From assembly GCA_027946365.1 (NCBI GenBank), contig JAPEUQ010000006.1, forward strand, positions 558,001-622,000: 64,000 nt of DNA, written 5' to 3'. This document shows, piece by piece, positions 10,400 to 22,097 of this stretch (positions are counted from its first letter, which is position 1; each line of letters starts with the position of its first letter). The DNA comes from Kalmusia sp. IMI 367209. Taxonomy: Eukaryota; Ascomycota; Dothideomycetes; Pleosporales; Didymosphaeriaceae. The notes beneath the pieces are model-generated. The model saw only the letters and a list, made by a program, of their open reading frames with translations, did not search any database and was not told the origin of the DNA. The position numbers were made by a program, and so were the translations under genes.

Positions 10400-13300
10400 A
10401 TGTCACTTTCACATCTCTTGTATCAATTGGTCATTCTCCTCGGCACTTGTCATGCTATATCATCGCATCGATATCCAGCTGCGCATAGAAGAGGGAGCTT
10501 CGAGAACCCCTCCGCCATAGTCAGGCCTAAATTCAGATACTGGTAGGCCGCCACGCCCTTGCAATGTCAACAATAAGTACTAATGGCAATCAGGCTTCCA
10601 GATGCTTCAATCAATCCTGTTCATCTAGCCGAAGATATCGCGCAGATCGGCCAGCGGGGTGCTGGTGGTGTCGAGCTTCTGAACTATTTCAATTATGGTG
10701 GCGTGCAAGGACCTCCTCCCAAGGAGGTGGATTGGAATATCTACGGCTATGCCACTCCTGCTTACCGAAAAACACTCGAAGTCGCGCTTGAAGCCATCAA
10801 GGATAATGACCTCATCATGGATTTCTCTATGGGCCCCCAGTCAGGACAAGGCGTACCTGCAGAACCAGACGAGTTTGGACTGTCTTGGGAGTTGGTGACC
10901 TTCAATACCACTTTTAATGGCTCATTTAAGGGCAGACTTCCAGGGTGGGGATCTGGTAGCTTTGTGTCACTATCTGCTTTCAAAATAATTGGATCGCGTA
11001 TCATACCAGCATGGACGCAACCGCCAGCCAACAAAACAGTGTATGTCATATCAGCCCCCACTTTGACGGATTTAACACAATCTGTTTCTGCGAACGGCTC
11101 TATATCAGTCCAGCCCTCCTCTCTTACCGATGGAAATCCGACAATGCTGTTCGCTTCCTATGCGCGCCGCTCATATGCTCGTGCAAACATTGCCACCAGC
11201 GAGAGTCCTCAAAACATCTTACAGAACGGATCTTTCGCAGTTGATCATTTCTCTCGTGCAGGTGCAAAGCTCACGACTGTATTCCTCGAGACCCACGTTG
11301 TCCCACCTAAGTCGCATCTTAGAACTCTCCTTCGAACCGTGGGTCAATATATTTGGGAAGATAGTGTGGAAATACCTACGCCAATCTATTGGACACCTGA
11401 TCTGCTTGCGTCATTCGAAAAGCAACACGATTACGACTTTCGTCCCTACATTCCACTGTTGACTGGCTTCAATGGTGATCTTATGAACAACGACCCGCCC
11501 ATCTCAATCGACACCGATGATCCTAAATACACATCCGTGGTGGATGATTATCGTAGCACGCTTACATCACTATACAAAGAGTATCTCGCTACTCTAAGCG
11601 ATTGGGCACAAGACTATCTTGGCTTAGACTTCTCAGCACAGGTTGGGTATAATCTCCCAGTCGATATGCTCTCTTCAATTCCTTTCGTCAAGGTAGCGGA
11701 GACCGAAACGCTTTCATTTAGAAACAACATCGATGCGTTCCGCCAATATAGTGGTGCTGCCAGCCTTGCAGCTCAAGAGATCGTTAGCATCGAGCTTGGT
11801 GCCGATTATGGACAACCCTATTCTCAATTATTAACTACCCTGATTGAAGAAGCATCGCGCGCTTTCGCCGTTGGGATCAACCAAGTGGTGATACACGGCG
11901 CCACGTACTCGGGACCTTATCCACAGACCACGTACCCAGGCTTTACTACATTTGGGTACACTTTCGGGGGTCAGCATTCTCACCACCAGCCGGCGTGGAA
12001 TTTAGGATACAAGGCAATGCTTAAATGGCTTTCTCGTGCGCAGTATGTCCTACAGTCTGGTGTGCCGAAGGTCGATTTGGTGTTTTGGAACAAGCAAACA
12101 GCGCAAGACCCTTTCCCAGACACTCTTTATGACAACACGGATCTGCGCGACAAGGGTTATTCCTATACTTATCTCTCACCAGACAATTTTGCTCTTCCCA
12201 AAGCTCTCGTACATAATGCAATCCTGGCACCTGGTGCACTGGCAGCAAAAGCCCTCATATTGCGTCAAAACGACACGCTCACCCCCTATGGTGTGCAGAA
12301 ACTGGCCGAGTATGCTGGCGCAGGCCTTCCGATCATTATTCAGGGAAATCTACCTAAAAGATTCGCGACGAACAATGCGTCAGATGTCGCATCTGCAAAT
12401 GCTACACTCCACACTATAGTCAATCTAACCAATGTTCACCAGATCAATGCCAACTCATCCCCATCTGGCTTAATCCCAGTTCTTACCGCGCTGGATATCA
12501 AACCAAGAACCATTGTTCAGAGCAGTGGAGTGTGGTACACGCGGTATATATCGTCATCATCCGACTCGACAACATCAGTCTATATCTTCTCAGACAGTGT
12601 CACCGAAACACAAGGAACAATCAACGTCGAAGCCACAGGTATTCCATTAGCGCTAGATCTTTGGAATGGCATGAAATCACGCATCTTTGAATACCGAACT
12701 AACGAGAAGAACGGAACGATAACGATACCGCTCACCTTAGCTGCAAAGCAAGCTGTAATCATTCAATTCATAGATAGCGGGAATTCCCAAGAGATTCATG
12801 TGACAGACGGACCCAAGGAGGTTCTAGGCTATAGCTACGACGTCTCTGGCAACACCGTCGCAAAGATTGCCTCTCAATCTATAGGAGGACATCAGATCAC
12901 TCTGTCGAACAATAAGACCATTGAGCTAGATAAAATTGCGAAAAAAGTCCCCGTAGCATTTAATCTCAGCAACTGGTCTCTAGTGGCCGAGAGTTGGGTA
13001 CCGCCAACTAATCTCTCTGAGATCGACGGTGTTCTCAAGACAAACATCACGCTGGACCTTCCTGGCGAGGAACTATTACCATGGCCATCTCTCGAAGGGT
13101 TAAAAACCGCCAGTGGCATAGGGCTCTATTCCACCACTTTTAAGTGGCCGCCAAACCCAAGCCCTTCGAATGGAAAAAGCGTCGGCGCGACCCTCAAGAT
13201 TCCTACGGCGGGAGCTATCCAAGGCATAAGTGTCATACTCAACGGCCACCATCTTCCGAACATCGATATTCTTAATCCTGTTGTTGATATTACAACTTTC

Positions 13301-13522
13301 CTTGCTCTAGGGCAAAATCAACTTGAAATCAAAGTTAGCACGACGCTTTGGAATTCACTTCGGCCAATGTGGTCTCGACTCAAAACTGGAGGTTACGGCC
13401 CGAAACTTTCAATTGAATCATTGTTGATGAATCCGCAGACAGCGTTCTTGGGTGAGGAGCAGAAGTCTGGACTCGTCGGCGCAGTACAAATTACTCCTTA
13501 TCAGACTATCAGAGTTATCTAA
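10400..13522 (+). CDS. Secreted GH106-like glycoside hydrolase (putative alpha-L-rhamnosidase)
   Basis: Two exons (10400-10542, 10594-13522; intron 51 nt) give 1023 residues. The first exon encodes a signal peptide (MSLSHLLYQLVILLGTCHAIS) and the stretch FENPSAIVRPKFRYW. The intron splits the W codon, and the second exon continues LPDASINPVHLAEDIAQIG. This N-terminal pattern (NP...RP.FRYW.PDAS, then a GAGGVELLNYF strand) matches the fungal branch of the GH106 rhamnosidase fold. There are many N-x-S/T sequons, as expected of a secreted protein. The C-terminal part looks like beta-sandwich domains. Catalytic residues could not be assigned from sequence alone, so alpha-L-rhamnosidase activity is inferred from the family. 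The neighbouring secreted GH1 gene suggests a shared role in plant or glycoside breakdown. Confidence 0.75.
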
Positions 13523-14029
13523 GTGTCTCCATGACGCTGCTACGTCTCAGAAATTAGGTACACCTCAATCCCTGAGCGCATGTTTAGTATCATTAGTATA
13601 GTGCAAAACCTTATAGAGTGTCCTATACCTTTTCGGTATAGACTATTGTGGTTTGTACTATAACTACCCACATGTACCTAAGGCTAATTATATATATACA
13701 ACGAAGTTAACGGCACTTATGAATCTTCTGATGATCAGAAAGGTTGAATGCTCGATAGAGAGCCTTTATATCATCACAGAGAATGCTAGTCTGCATAATG
13801 ATGCCTCTTCCCTCGAGAGTGACTGCTAATAGCAGCCTCATTGGTTAAATCAGATTACTCAATGTTCGGGAATACGTAATGTGTAAAATTGGCACTCATA
13901 GAGTAGAGGAAGAAGATCAATTGAGGTCCTTACATGTGTAGGGCCCAAAACTAGATCAAGCTTTGGTCACATGATCTTTGTATCACGTGATATACTTGCA
14001 AAGATATCGTCACAAAAATGCTCTGAAAA
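13523..14029. other. Convergent intergenic, GH106-like / M20 peptidase
   Basis: 507 bp of AT-rich sequence between two convergent 3' ends. It includes a short TATATATATA-type tract near 13690. No gene is seen. Confidence 0.4.
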
Positions 14030-15331
14030 TTATGTTGTCGCCTTAGCATCCTCGAGGCCACACCACTCTGCAATAAATAGTGCGATGGCAGTGGTGACTC
14101 TCTGGACACTACCAATACTGACCCTCTCGTCAAATCCGTGTAGACTTTCTCCAACCGGTCCATAACACAACGCAGGTATCTTCTGAAACAGCGAAAAGAT
14201 TCGCGTGTCAAGGTATGCTGGCATTGTGACGCTCTCGAGCTGCATTCCAGATGCTTGCTGATGCGCAGACTTCAACACCTCTTCAGCTTCACTGCCTGGC
14301 TCTAGAACATACCCCTCAGCGAAAAATCCGTTCCAGGTTATTTTTGGAGGCGCATCGCGAAGGAAGGAGTCCATGGAAGCCACTTTTTGGATCGCCTGCT
14401 CGATTTGCGAAGCTACTTCTTCAGTACGTACGCCGGGGAAGAGGGCGACACGGCAATCAATTTTGCACCACGCTGGGACCGAACTAGCCCAGTCTCCACC
14501 TTCGATCATAGCCACGTTCAGGTTGATTGGGTGATCCAACTCTTCGAAATGTAGCCGGCCTTTCTTTTGCTTATTCATTTCCTTCTCTAGCTCTTTTAAT
14601 GCGCCAACAATCTTCCATATTGATTCGATTGCATTTGATCCCTCGGTAGCCTTGAGAACATGCACTGGTCGACCGGCAACTGCGATCTGGAACCAGATGA
14701 CTCCCACATTGGCGCGGACAAGTTGTTCGTTCGTCGGTTCGGGGATCAAGACAGCATCCGCAGTGTAGCCAGCTATATGCGTAGCCATTGTACCGTTGCC
14801 AGTAGACTCTTCCTCTGGAACAGACTCGATAATGACTTTGGACGCCGGACGCTTTCCGATGCTTTGCAACGCATCCAAAGCAAACATATTGGCCACATTT
14901 CCTGCACGCATGTCGGCTCCACCGCGTCCATACAACCAGTCACCTTCGATAACACCAGAATAAGGATGGTGCGTCCAAAGCTCTTCTGGTCCCGTTGGAA
15001 CGACATCAATATGTCCATTCAGTATCAAGCTTTTGCCACCAGGAGCTGTCGAATCCGGCTCTAGTACGCCTACGACAACTGGTGCTTTGGAGTGCTTTGC
15101 ACTGAACCGACCAGAACCAGGCTGTTTCGATAGCGCCTCTTGGTCCATATCCAGCTTGGTAGTTTTAAAGCCTCGTGATGTGTACTGATCGAAGATTTCC
15201 TGTTGGATTGCCGCCTCCTCACCACGTTGACCACCATATTGAATCACCTTCTGTATGAATGCGAGCTCATTGTCAAAGTTTTTAGCGACCGCATCAGTAA
15301 TAGACGTGATGAGCTCTGGGGAAAGTGGCAT
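14030..15331 (-). CDS. M20-family metallopeptidase / deacylase (ArgE/DapE type)
   Basis: One uninterrupted frame of 433 residues. Motifs of the M20 di-zinc fold are in order: H107-x-D109 (NGHIDVVP), the bridging D140 (GRGGADMRAG), the catalytic and metal-binding E173/E174 (VPEEEST), E198 (LIPEPT) and a late His in GESLHGFDE. Between them lies the lid or dimerisation domain (GRPVHVLKA). The family removes acyl groups or cleaves C-terminal amino acids from small amides, and the substrate is not evident. No signal peptide, so probably cytosolic. The absence of introns is unlike most neighbours. Confidence 0.9.
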   Translation of the reverse strand: MPLSPELITSITDAVAKNFDNELAFIQKVIQYGGQRGEEAAIQQEIFDQYTSRGFKTTKLDMDQEALSKQPGSGRFSAKHSKAPVVVGVLEPDSTAPGGKSLILNGHIDVVPTGPEELWTHHPYSGVIEGDWLYGRGGADMRAGNVANMFALDALQSIGKRPASKVIIESVPEEESTGNGTMATHIAGYTADAVLIPEPTNEQLVRANVGVIWFQIAVAGRPVHVLKATEGSNAIESIWKIVGALKELEKEMNKQKKGRLHFEELDHPINLNVAMIEGGDWASSVPAWCKIDCRVALFPGVRTEEVASQIEQAIQKVASMDSFLRDAPPKITWNGFFAEGYVLEPGSEAEEVLKSAHQQASGMQLESVTMPAYLDTRIFSLFQKIPALCYGPVGESLHGFDERVSIGSVQRVTTAIALFIAEWCGLEDAKATT

Positions 15332-16282
15332 TTTGGTGTATGTCCGGGCACGAAAAACTTTTGCGCAATGGAGTAGTAACTATGCTTGGTTTGTGTGCAA
15401 GACCGGGTGCAGGGAGATTTTCGAAGAGAACTTTTTGTTAGGCTTACAGATCAGGCTTCGACTGCTATCGTGAACGTCCTCGTTCACCCCACCTTACGTC
15501 CCAATCCGGAAGGTCCACGCGATATTACCTAGGTAGTGCTACCTTATCAAGCGGGGTAGCATCTTCACGTATTCGCAATTTTTTTCACGCTCTTGTTGTT
15601 TAGAGATTTTACCTATGTGTCCTTTCGCAAAGCGTGACTATACGCGGCGGTTACCCTGTGTCGATTTACGTGCATAGCATCCCTGTCGAGAGTATAACCA
15701 CGGGATGCCTGCATATTTAGTGCCGTATGCAGCGGCGTATTTTTACTCCGTTGAGTTGCAATATCGATTTACGGTGTTGCATAATTAGCCAGTCATCTGT
15801 CAGTATTCAAAAGGATATATTCGCAGCGGAAATCTAGTATCCATGCCCAATTTCACCTTCAGGGCGGGTCATGAACTCTATACCGATTCATAGCCTTGTT
15901 CAGCCTAGTGTCTAAGGATCATGGTACATGAGAATACTACGCTCGTTCATAGTTGCATGATTTATCGCATCCTCCGCTCACAAATCTCTTCATGATCCGA
16001 TAAGATGATAAGGAAACTCGAATTGACCAGGTTAAATAGATTAAGCGGGCATGGATCTGTGCTCGCGCAGCCCTAAGAATACCAACACCACGCACTCTCG
16101 TATCGCTCAATGAACCGCTCTAGTCAATGATCATCTTCAAGTACTATCGGGGCTCAGGCCGTCGGGATAGTCCACTTTCGAATAGGCTCACGGATTAAAT
16201 ACAAGCCGAGGGATGGCGGGGTAGGTCAGAATTATAATTTATCCTGAACACCCTCGAAGAAGCCTATGTATCGACGTCTTCT
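15332..16282. promoter_or_regulatory. Divergent intergenic, M20 peptidase / M6-like protease
   Basis: 951 bp between two divergent start codons. No coding potential beyond short random frames. It should contain both promoters; no clear repeat or palindrome was noticed. Confidence 0.4.
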
Positions 16283-17530
16283 ATGCTCACAATGCGGCAG
16301 GATCGTTCTTTTTTCGCGAGATCAATTGCAGCGGTCACAGTATCCACCGCGTTGCTCCAGTCTTCATGTAGTCCAATATCAACTTTCAAACCACGAAGCG
16401 AACCTTCAGCATGTCGCCTCTCTTCATCCCCAGATGTCTACCTTAGCGTCGGACACGGATTCCCTGACTATCTCTCCTGTGTCTCCGGAATAGGCACTAT
16501 GAAAGCTTTGATGATCTTCGTCGATTTTGCCGACCAGCCCTCCGGAAACGACACCACCCAAGGCCTATACGACTTCTTCTTTCCCAATGCTAGCACTTGG
16601 TATGAGACGTCCTCGTACGGCAAGCTCTCCATCAGTGCCGCAGCCGACACTTCCCAATTCCACCGGATGCCCATGAATGCGACAGGGTATGCCTGGAACC
16701 GCGGAATAACTTACGAACAACATGAAGCGTATATCCAAGACGCACTCACCGCGTATGCAAAGTCCACAGGAGCTGACCCATCTCCAGTCGATGTCTTATA
16801 CATTGTCGCAACTCGCAACGCGCCCGCAATATCCTATTCTCCGACGTTTATGGGCGACGTCAAAACACGCAACGGAACGTTTGTAGCGCCCAAGGCTGTC
16901 ACCGTTGGCTACGACGCATACGCGAAATGGGGCTTCAAACTCATCAATCACGAAACAGGGCATGTCATGTGCCTTGCTGATCTTTATCCTGCGTCTGGCG
17001 CCGTGGGGCTGTACGTTGGCGAATACAACATCATGGGAAATATCAATGCCAAATCGTCGGACTACTTTGCATGGGATAAGTGGCGGTTGGGCTGGTTAGA
17101 TGATACACAAGTTGAGTGCGTGGCGTATGAGAACAAGACCGTGTCCACACATACCATATTTCCGCTCGAGAGTCGAGCCGAAGAGATCAAAACTGTGGTT
17201 CTCCGAAGAAATGCGACGCAAGCGATGGTCTTAGAGGTTCGTGCAGGTGGCGGTGTTGATGTCCAAGATTACAAGCCAGGAGTCGTCGTATACACTGTGG
17301 ACACAACGGTGGAGACGTTGCAAGGACCAATTCGAGTTCTAGTCAATGAGCCCTTGGGCTTGGAAGACCAGGATGGATTGGAAGTTCCAAGCTGGGGCGT
17401 CAAAGTGTCGATTGCAGGAAAGGATGGTGACGCGTACGTGGTGAATCTTGAGAGTGGGCTGGGTAATGTTATGGAGTCCTCAGTCCGCGAGGCGGCCCAA
17501 CGAGAAAACATACCACTGATTAACCCCTGA
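16283..17530 (+). CDS. Secreted M6-like zinc metalloprotease
   Basis: One frame of 415 residues. The N-terminus (MLTMRQDRSFFARSIAAVTVSTALLQSSCS) is a signal peptide with a basic start and hydrophobic core. The M6 (immune inhibitor A-like) catalytic signature is H223-E-T-G-H227 followed by ADLY (D233). Further downstream come GEYNIMG and a WDKWRLGW segment, the order usual for M6 domains. Two Asn-linked sequons (NAS, NAT) lie in the exposed N-terminal half. The protein should be an extracellular endopeptidase. The ATG at 16283 was preferred because it gives the signal sequence. It converges on the Zn2Cys6 gene, with 245 bp between the stops. Confidence 0.85.
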   Translation: MLTMRQDRSFFARSIAAVTVSTALLQSSCSPISTFKPRSEPSACRLSSSPDVYLSVGHGFPDYLSCVSGIGTMKALMIFVDFADQPSGNDTTQGLYDFFFPNASTWYETSSYGKLSISAAADTSQFHRMPMNATGYAWNRGITYEQHEAYIQDALTAYAKSTGADPSPVDVLYIVATRNAPAISYSPTFMGDVKTRNGTFVAPKAVTVGYDAYAKWGFKLINHETGHVMCLADLYPASGAVGLYVGEYNIMGNINAKSSDYFAWDKWRLGWLDDTQVECVAYENKTVSTHTIFPLESRAEEIKTVVLRRNATQAMVLEVRAGGGVDVQDYKPGVVVYTVDTTVETLQGPIRVLVNEPLGLEDQDGLEVPSWGVKVSIAGKDGDAYVVNLESGLGNVMESSVREAAQRENIPLINP

Positions 17531-17775
17531 ATATTTTCTTGGAATTTCTGCCTCATTTTACAATCTATAGCTGAGTAAATTACCAACAAGACTGAGTGAA
17601 TTGACAACGTAAATCTTAGTCCTCCATAAGCCTAATGATTGAACCTCATACCTGATAACGAATAGGCAGGTGAGTTCCATGATTCAACAAATGTCATCCT
17701 TTACCATATTGCGCCTTGCTGAGTCAGTCGGAAGCCATGCACGACACCTCTACCCGTTCCTCCTTACGCGACCAA

Positions 17776-19879
17776 TTACATAAGTTCCTGCCACTGCGCG
17801 TCCGATCTATCCGCCCCATTGACAGGCCTTAGATCATCAGGACGCGGTGACCTCTCCTGAGCCCACTGCGCGAAAGCAAAAGTAACCAGAATCTTCCCAT
17901 CCGAGTATCCCTTGCCGTCATGAACAGAGCACCATAGTCGCGACGCCTCCGTAGGCCACCCAGTTTCCGGATCTAGAGTTGTCTCCTCGATCTCGATAAC
18001 GCGTTTCGCAACCGCGATGTGGGTTTCTACGTCCCAGAGGCCTTCACGCGGAGGATTAGTCTCGAGGAGAGCGACAGCTTCTCGGCGAGTGGTGGGGCAT
18101 CGGCAGCGCGTTGCAACGAAGTGCAGGGGTGGTATGACTGAAATCTCGAAGGTGAAGTGTGCACCTGAAATTTTAGCATGTATCGATCGCATTGTGGAAA
18201 GAGATACTCTACCTGGTGGCCGGGTTCTTGTCGAAGTAGACGAGCGGCTGAGTGTGCCAGATAGCCGCTTTGAGGAGCTTTGACGGCCGCCCGACGCAGG
18301 AGGGAGAACAATAGGGAGGTCCATAGATTCTAGGACTATCCTCGCATTATGATTGATAGCTTTGAAGTAGTCGAGATGTGCATCGAAGTTACACTGGCGC
18401 AGGTCCATCGCACAGTGTATCAAAATGTACGTCGAGTAATACCCTAGCTTTAGAGAAGCTGCCATGACTATCTCCTCACCCGACAAACATTTGGCCTGTT
18501 CCAATCTTTCTAGGGCCTTGAGCCAAGATTGATGGGCATCTAGTAATTGTGAGCGAGCCTGGAAATCTTCTGGTCTGAGAGGCACTTTGATGAATATCTT
18601 TGTAGCCATCGTACGCGCGAAAAGTGCAGAGGCATTTCGCAGCTGAAAGCTGGCTCTTTGCAATTCATAGAATGTTGAAAACGGGAAGTCATAGCTTTGC
18701 GGGTCTGGAATTGGGATCTCGAATATCTCTTCAACACGTGTTCCGAAGAGCATCGCTGGAGTGATATTTCGCATGAACATGGGTATAAGCGTATCATCGA
18801 GAAGGCCACTTGAACCAGCAAACTTGATTTGTTTCGCTGTTGGTGATCTCGGTGATTTTGGTAATATTCGCATCGATCGAGGCAGGAGACCTAAGAGATG
18901 CAGAGTAATATGTCAGCAACGATCAGATCACCGTTATCGATGGTACTCACCACTAGATAATCTGTATGGTAGCTCTGATATTATCTTAAGACCGCTTTGC
19001 AAGTGGGTAAAGGCGACTATGAAATTTCCTCTCATGAACTCGATGCAGACAAACAGCAGGCATGCCGCAAGGCCTACCTCAATAGGACATGATTTATCCT
19101 CCATACTTTCGATGAGTGCTCCAACAGCCTTGCCGTAATACATGTTAAAGATATTATCTTGATGAGTGAGCCGGGCATGAGCATGCTTCAAATTTCCCGG
19201 TTCCGTCTTTGCAAGATAGCCTAGTGCTACCAGTGCATGACGGATGGCAGGTTCTGAACGGGCCATTTGAAGTGCGGTTCGAGACCAGAACCCATTGTCG
19301 AAGCGGTTGGAGAGATTACGAATAGCGCAATGATAGTAGAACTCTAGAAAGTGTACGCCATCTCCAGACCATGACTGAGTCAGAGCCTAAACACGTGAGC
19401 GCTGCCTCTCAAGTCAATTATATGTGCGCGGAATTTAACTTACAGAAATTTGAAAAGGCGCGGTTACACCCAGAGACGGATGCTTAGACCGAGTGGTCTT
19501 TTCTGTGACGTAGCCATCACATTTTCTACCCGTACTAGTGCATCTGTAAAAGTTAATAGCAGTTTGAGACAATGATATGCATCCTAACCGATAGCAGTAG
19601 TAGTGGGTGTTGAGGAAGAAGGTCAGGAAAAGTGCACACGTCGATCACCAATCACAGTTTGAATACACATACCTTAGACAAGCGGGCTTCGCTTCGTCAC
19701 ACTTAACTCGCCGAGTCCTACATATGATCAGTCGATTATACAGTCGGTATAGCAAATACACCGGAGGAGGTGACTTGGGCAACATACTTGCAAGTCAAAC
19801 AGCCGGTCCTGACTTTCGCGCCGTATCTTCGGGTTTTCTTGAGAGTGGGAAATTCCAAGATCAGTGTCCGAGACGACAT
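17776..19879 (-). CDS. Zn2Cys6 fungal-specific transcription factor
   Basis: Six exons (19879-19788, 19717-19673, 19543-19444, 19386-18951, 18890-18213, 18164-17776) give 579 residues. The zinc cluster is spread over the first three exons: C27, C30, C37, C44, C47, C54, spaced C-x2-C-x6-C-x6-C-x2-C-x6-C. It begins GCLTCKTRRVKCDE and ends GRKCDGY. The middle and C-terminal parts match the regulatory region of this class: EFYYHCAIRNLS, a helix before ALVALG, CLLFVCIEFMRG, and the late VIPPLHFVATRCR segment. Introns are 70, 129, 57, 60 and 48 nt. The last is a multiple of three and free of stops, so its retention would add 16 residues. The protein should bind CGG-type sites in the nucleus; its targets are unknown. 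A 10-bp inverted repeat sits about 170 bp before its start. Confidence 0.9.
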
Positions 19880-20925
19880 CGCTAACGAGCCAACCACGCC
19901 CGTGGTGGACCGCGCGCGTTTGTGCTTTAGGGGCGTGAATGGAATGTCTACAGTTACCTCGGCTGCCCCGGTGGATCAGGCGCGCTAGCCACTCTGTTGA
20001 GACGGAGATAATTCGCTGCGCTGGAAGTAGGACCATCCCCTGCCTTCACATCGCATGCACGTTGGTGTTTGCATGCGATCGAGGATGGGTCTACGAAGGT
20101 CGACAATCTTACGGTCGAAAATAGCCATAGGGCCTAAACTGAAAGAGTCTTACGCGGTTCCGAATGCGATACTGCTTCATAGGAGCCAATGATCTGGCGC
20201 GGCGCACGGCTGTTCGTGTTTCCGATTCGCGGTAAAATAGCGTGAAACACTAACAGGGGCTCATCGTACATTTCCTCTTTTGGACCCGTATACTGTTTGA
20301 ACCCAAACATGAATTAAGCAGTCTCCCAGGGCGTCCCCCAGCAGCACAGCGACGAATCTTAACCGCATTAGCTTAATCAATACTGTTTCTAGAAATGTAC
20401 GGTTCTTTTGCCTCTCTAGAACAAATCAAGGAATGTGCGAAGGCTACATCTTTTCGTATGAAGGGACTATGCCTGTATTGGCCTAACTCCGTAGGGCTAC
20501 AACCACAATTCCATCTACACAACGATAGAGCACATTGCGGAGATACGTTTTCCATCACTCTATATGTATAAATATCAATTTGGTTCCCATTTGTATCTAT
20601 CGTCTTCTTTTCTAACAGGTAACCGATATCGTTGGCTTGTCGGACGACTTCATACCTGCTCCATTACAACGCTAGAACCCGTGAATAGCTCGGAATTGCT
20701 GTCAAAGAACTCAAACAAGATAGTGCGTGTATACAATTTCGATTTATGCCAGAATTGGAGGAGGCTTGTGTTCTGTCTTTGACCATAATATCAGAATACT
20801 CTTATTTTCAATATCCATGAGCTTAACACTGATCGTTTTCAAGCCAGTCGTTAGGACATTCCGGTTCAGAGGGACTTACGAGCAAAAACTTTGCGTCTCC
20901 ATCATCGGACTCCAAACACTCAACA
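19880..20925. promoter_or_regulatory. Divergent intergenic, Zn2Cys6 gene / small membrane protein
   Basis: 1.05 kb between divergent starts. Contains the inverted repeat at 20050-20079. No further exon or gene was found. Confidence 0.4.
20050..20079. promoter_or_regulatory. 10-bp inverted repeat, possible operator
   Basis: ATCGCATGCA and its exact reverse complement TGCATGCGAT are separated by 10 bp. The spacing centre to centre is 20 bp, close to two helix turns. It lies 171-200 bp upstream of the Zn2Cys6 start codon. It could be an autoregulatory site or a cruciform; this is inference from symmetry. Confidence 0.3.
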
Positions 20926-21243
20926 ATGCCCACCTTCCCTTCCCTCGCTACCTTCGCAGCCATGTCCCTCACGAAGCGCGATAGGGCTGATAACATGGGC
21001 TACGCGATTCATCCCACGGCAATCGTCCTGCTCGTCCTCCTGGGCACCGGCTTCGTAATAGCGATGTGCTACGGAATGGACCGTGTGACAGGATTCCGTG
21101 GCAGAGACCACGATCCACCTAGAGAGATGAGTGTAGAGCAGGCACAATACATGGTCGATGTGAGGATGCGGAATATGGAGATGCTGAGGCAGGAGCTGAT
21201 GAGGAGTCAAGGGCGAGGTAAAAGAGCAATGGACAGGCATTGA
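20926..21243 (+). CDS. Small single-pass membrane protein, unknown function
   Basis: One frame of 105 residues. A basic N-terminal segment (SLTKRDRADN) precedes one membrane span at about residues 27-50 (AIVLLVLLGTGFVIAMCYGM). A charged, Met- and Glu-rich helix (EMSVEQAQYMVDVRMRN) forms the C-terminal half and could make a coiled coil. A second in-frame ATG at 20962 (MSLTKRDR) would give 93 residues and may be the real start. I do not recognise a named family. The layout is typical of small conserved fungal membrane proteins. No intron. Confidence 0.6.
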   Translation: MPTFPSLATFAAMSLTKRDRADNMGYAIHPTAIVLLVLLGTGFVIAMCYGMDRVTGFRGRDHDPPREMSVEQAQYMVDVRMRNMEMLRQELMRSQGRGKRAMDRH

Positions 21244-22097
21244 GTGAACTATCAATCAGGAGAGGTTGGTAAGGAAGACTCGGGTATATACATGTTGTTG
21301 GGTGGATGGGAATGCAGCAGTTCAGGCACTAAGATAATATGATCTTATCTCATAGGTACTCTAGGGAGTTATGTTGCAATTAATCTCGCAGAAAAAGCAG
21401 AGAATTTGAACACCATGGTAGGCTTAAAGCATAGATTTAATCACCTTTTATTGAATCATTCCCAGTAGTTTGTGTGGTAGACGCTGAGCAGTAAGGAACT
21501 TGGCAGAAGCTTGGTTGTATTAGCCTAGGATCAGTTCATACTCATGCTTTTTCTAGTGGTGCTTTTGCCTCAGGTAGTTCGCAATTAAGAAAATAATATT
21601 CGGAATAAAAAAAGATGTATGTGTTACGATTCCGCCTAGTGACGAAACTAATGGGTTGAAAGATGACTTCGAGTGGTTGCAATTTCTCTGCACCACGTAG
21701 AGAATGTGACTTCGTATAAGAGCTTTACTAAGTCAAGGGAGCGATGTGTGATTGGAACGAAATTTATTTAACTAGTATTAGACAATATAACAGTTCAAAC
21801 TAAATCTAAAGTATTTGGAAAGATAGGTTTCCAAGTGTATTACCCCTTGCTGCTCTCCCTGCTTAAGGGCCCCTAATAAATTCACTGAATAGCTTATTGA
21901 CTAGCATATGTTAGCAGTACGCAATTTGCATGGTAGGGATAGCCCGTTAAGATTTGTGGCATATACTGAGTAAAGAAGACTCTAGGCCGCTAAAAACATC
22001 CATGATGATCTTATCGTAGGTAAAAAGCAATCTATGGAAATTGGAATCATGTATCTATAGAGCTTGTAGAATCTATCGTAAATCCTCTATCGACAGT
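21244..22097. other. Convergent intergenic, AT-rich
   Basis: 854 bp between the 3' ends of the small membrane protein and the methyltransferase. No gene, repeat or RNA signal recognised. Confidence 0.4.
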
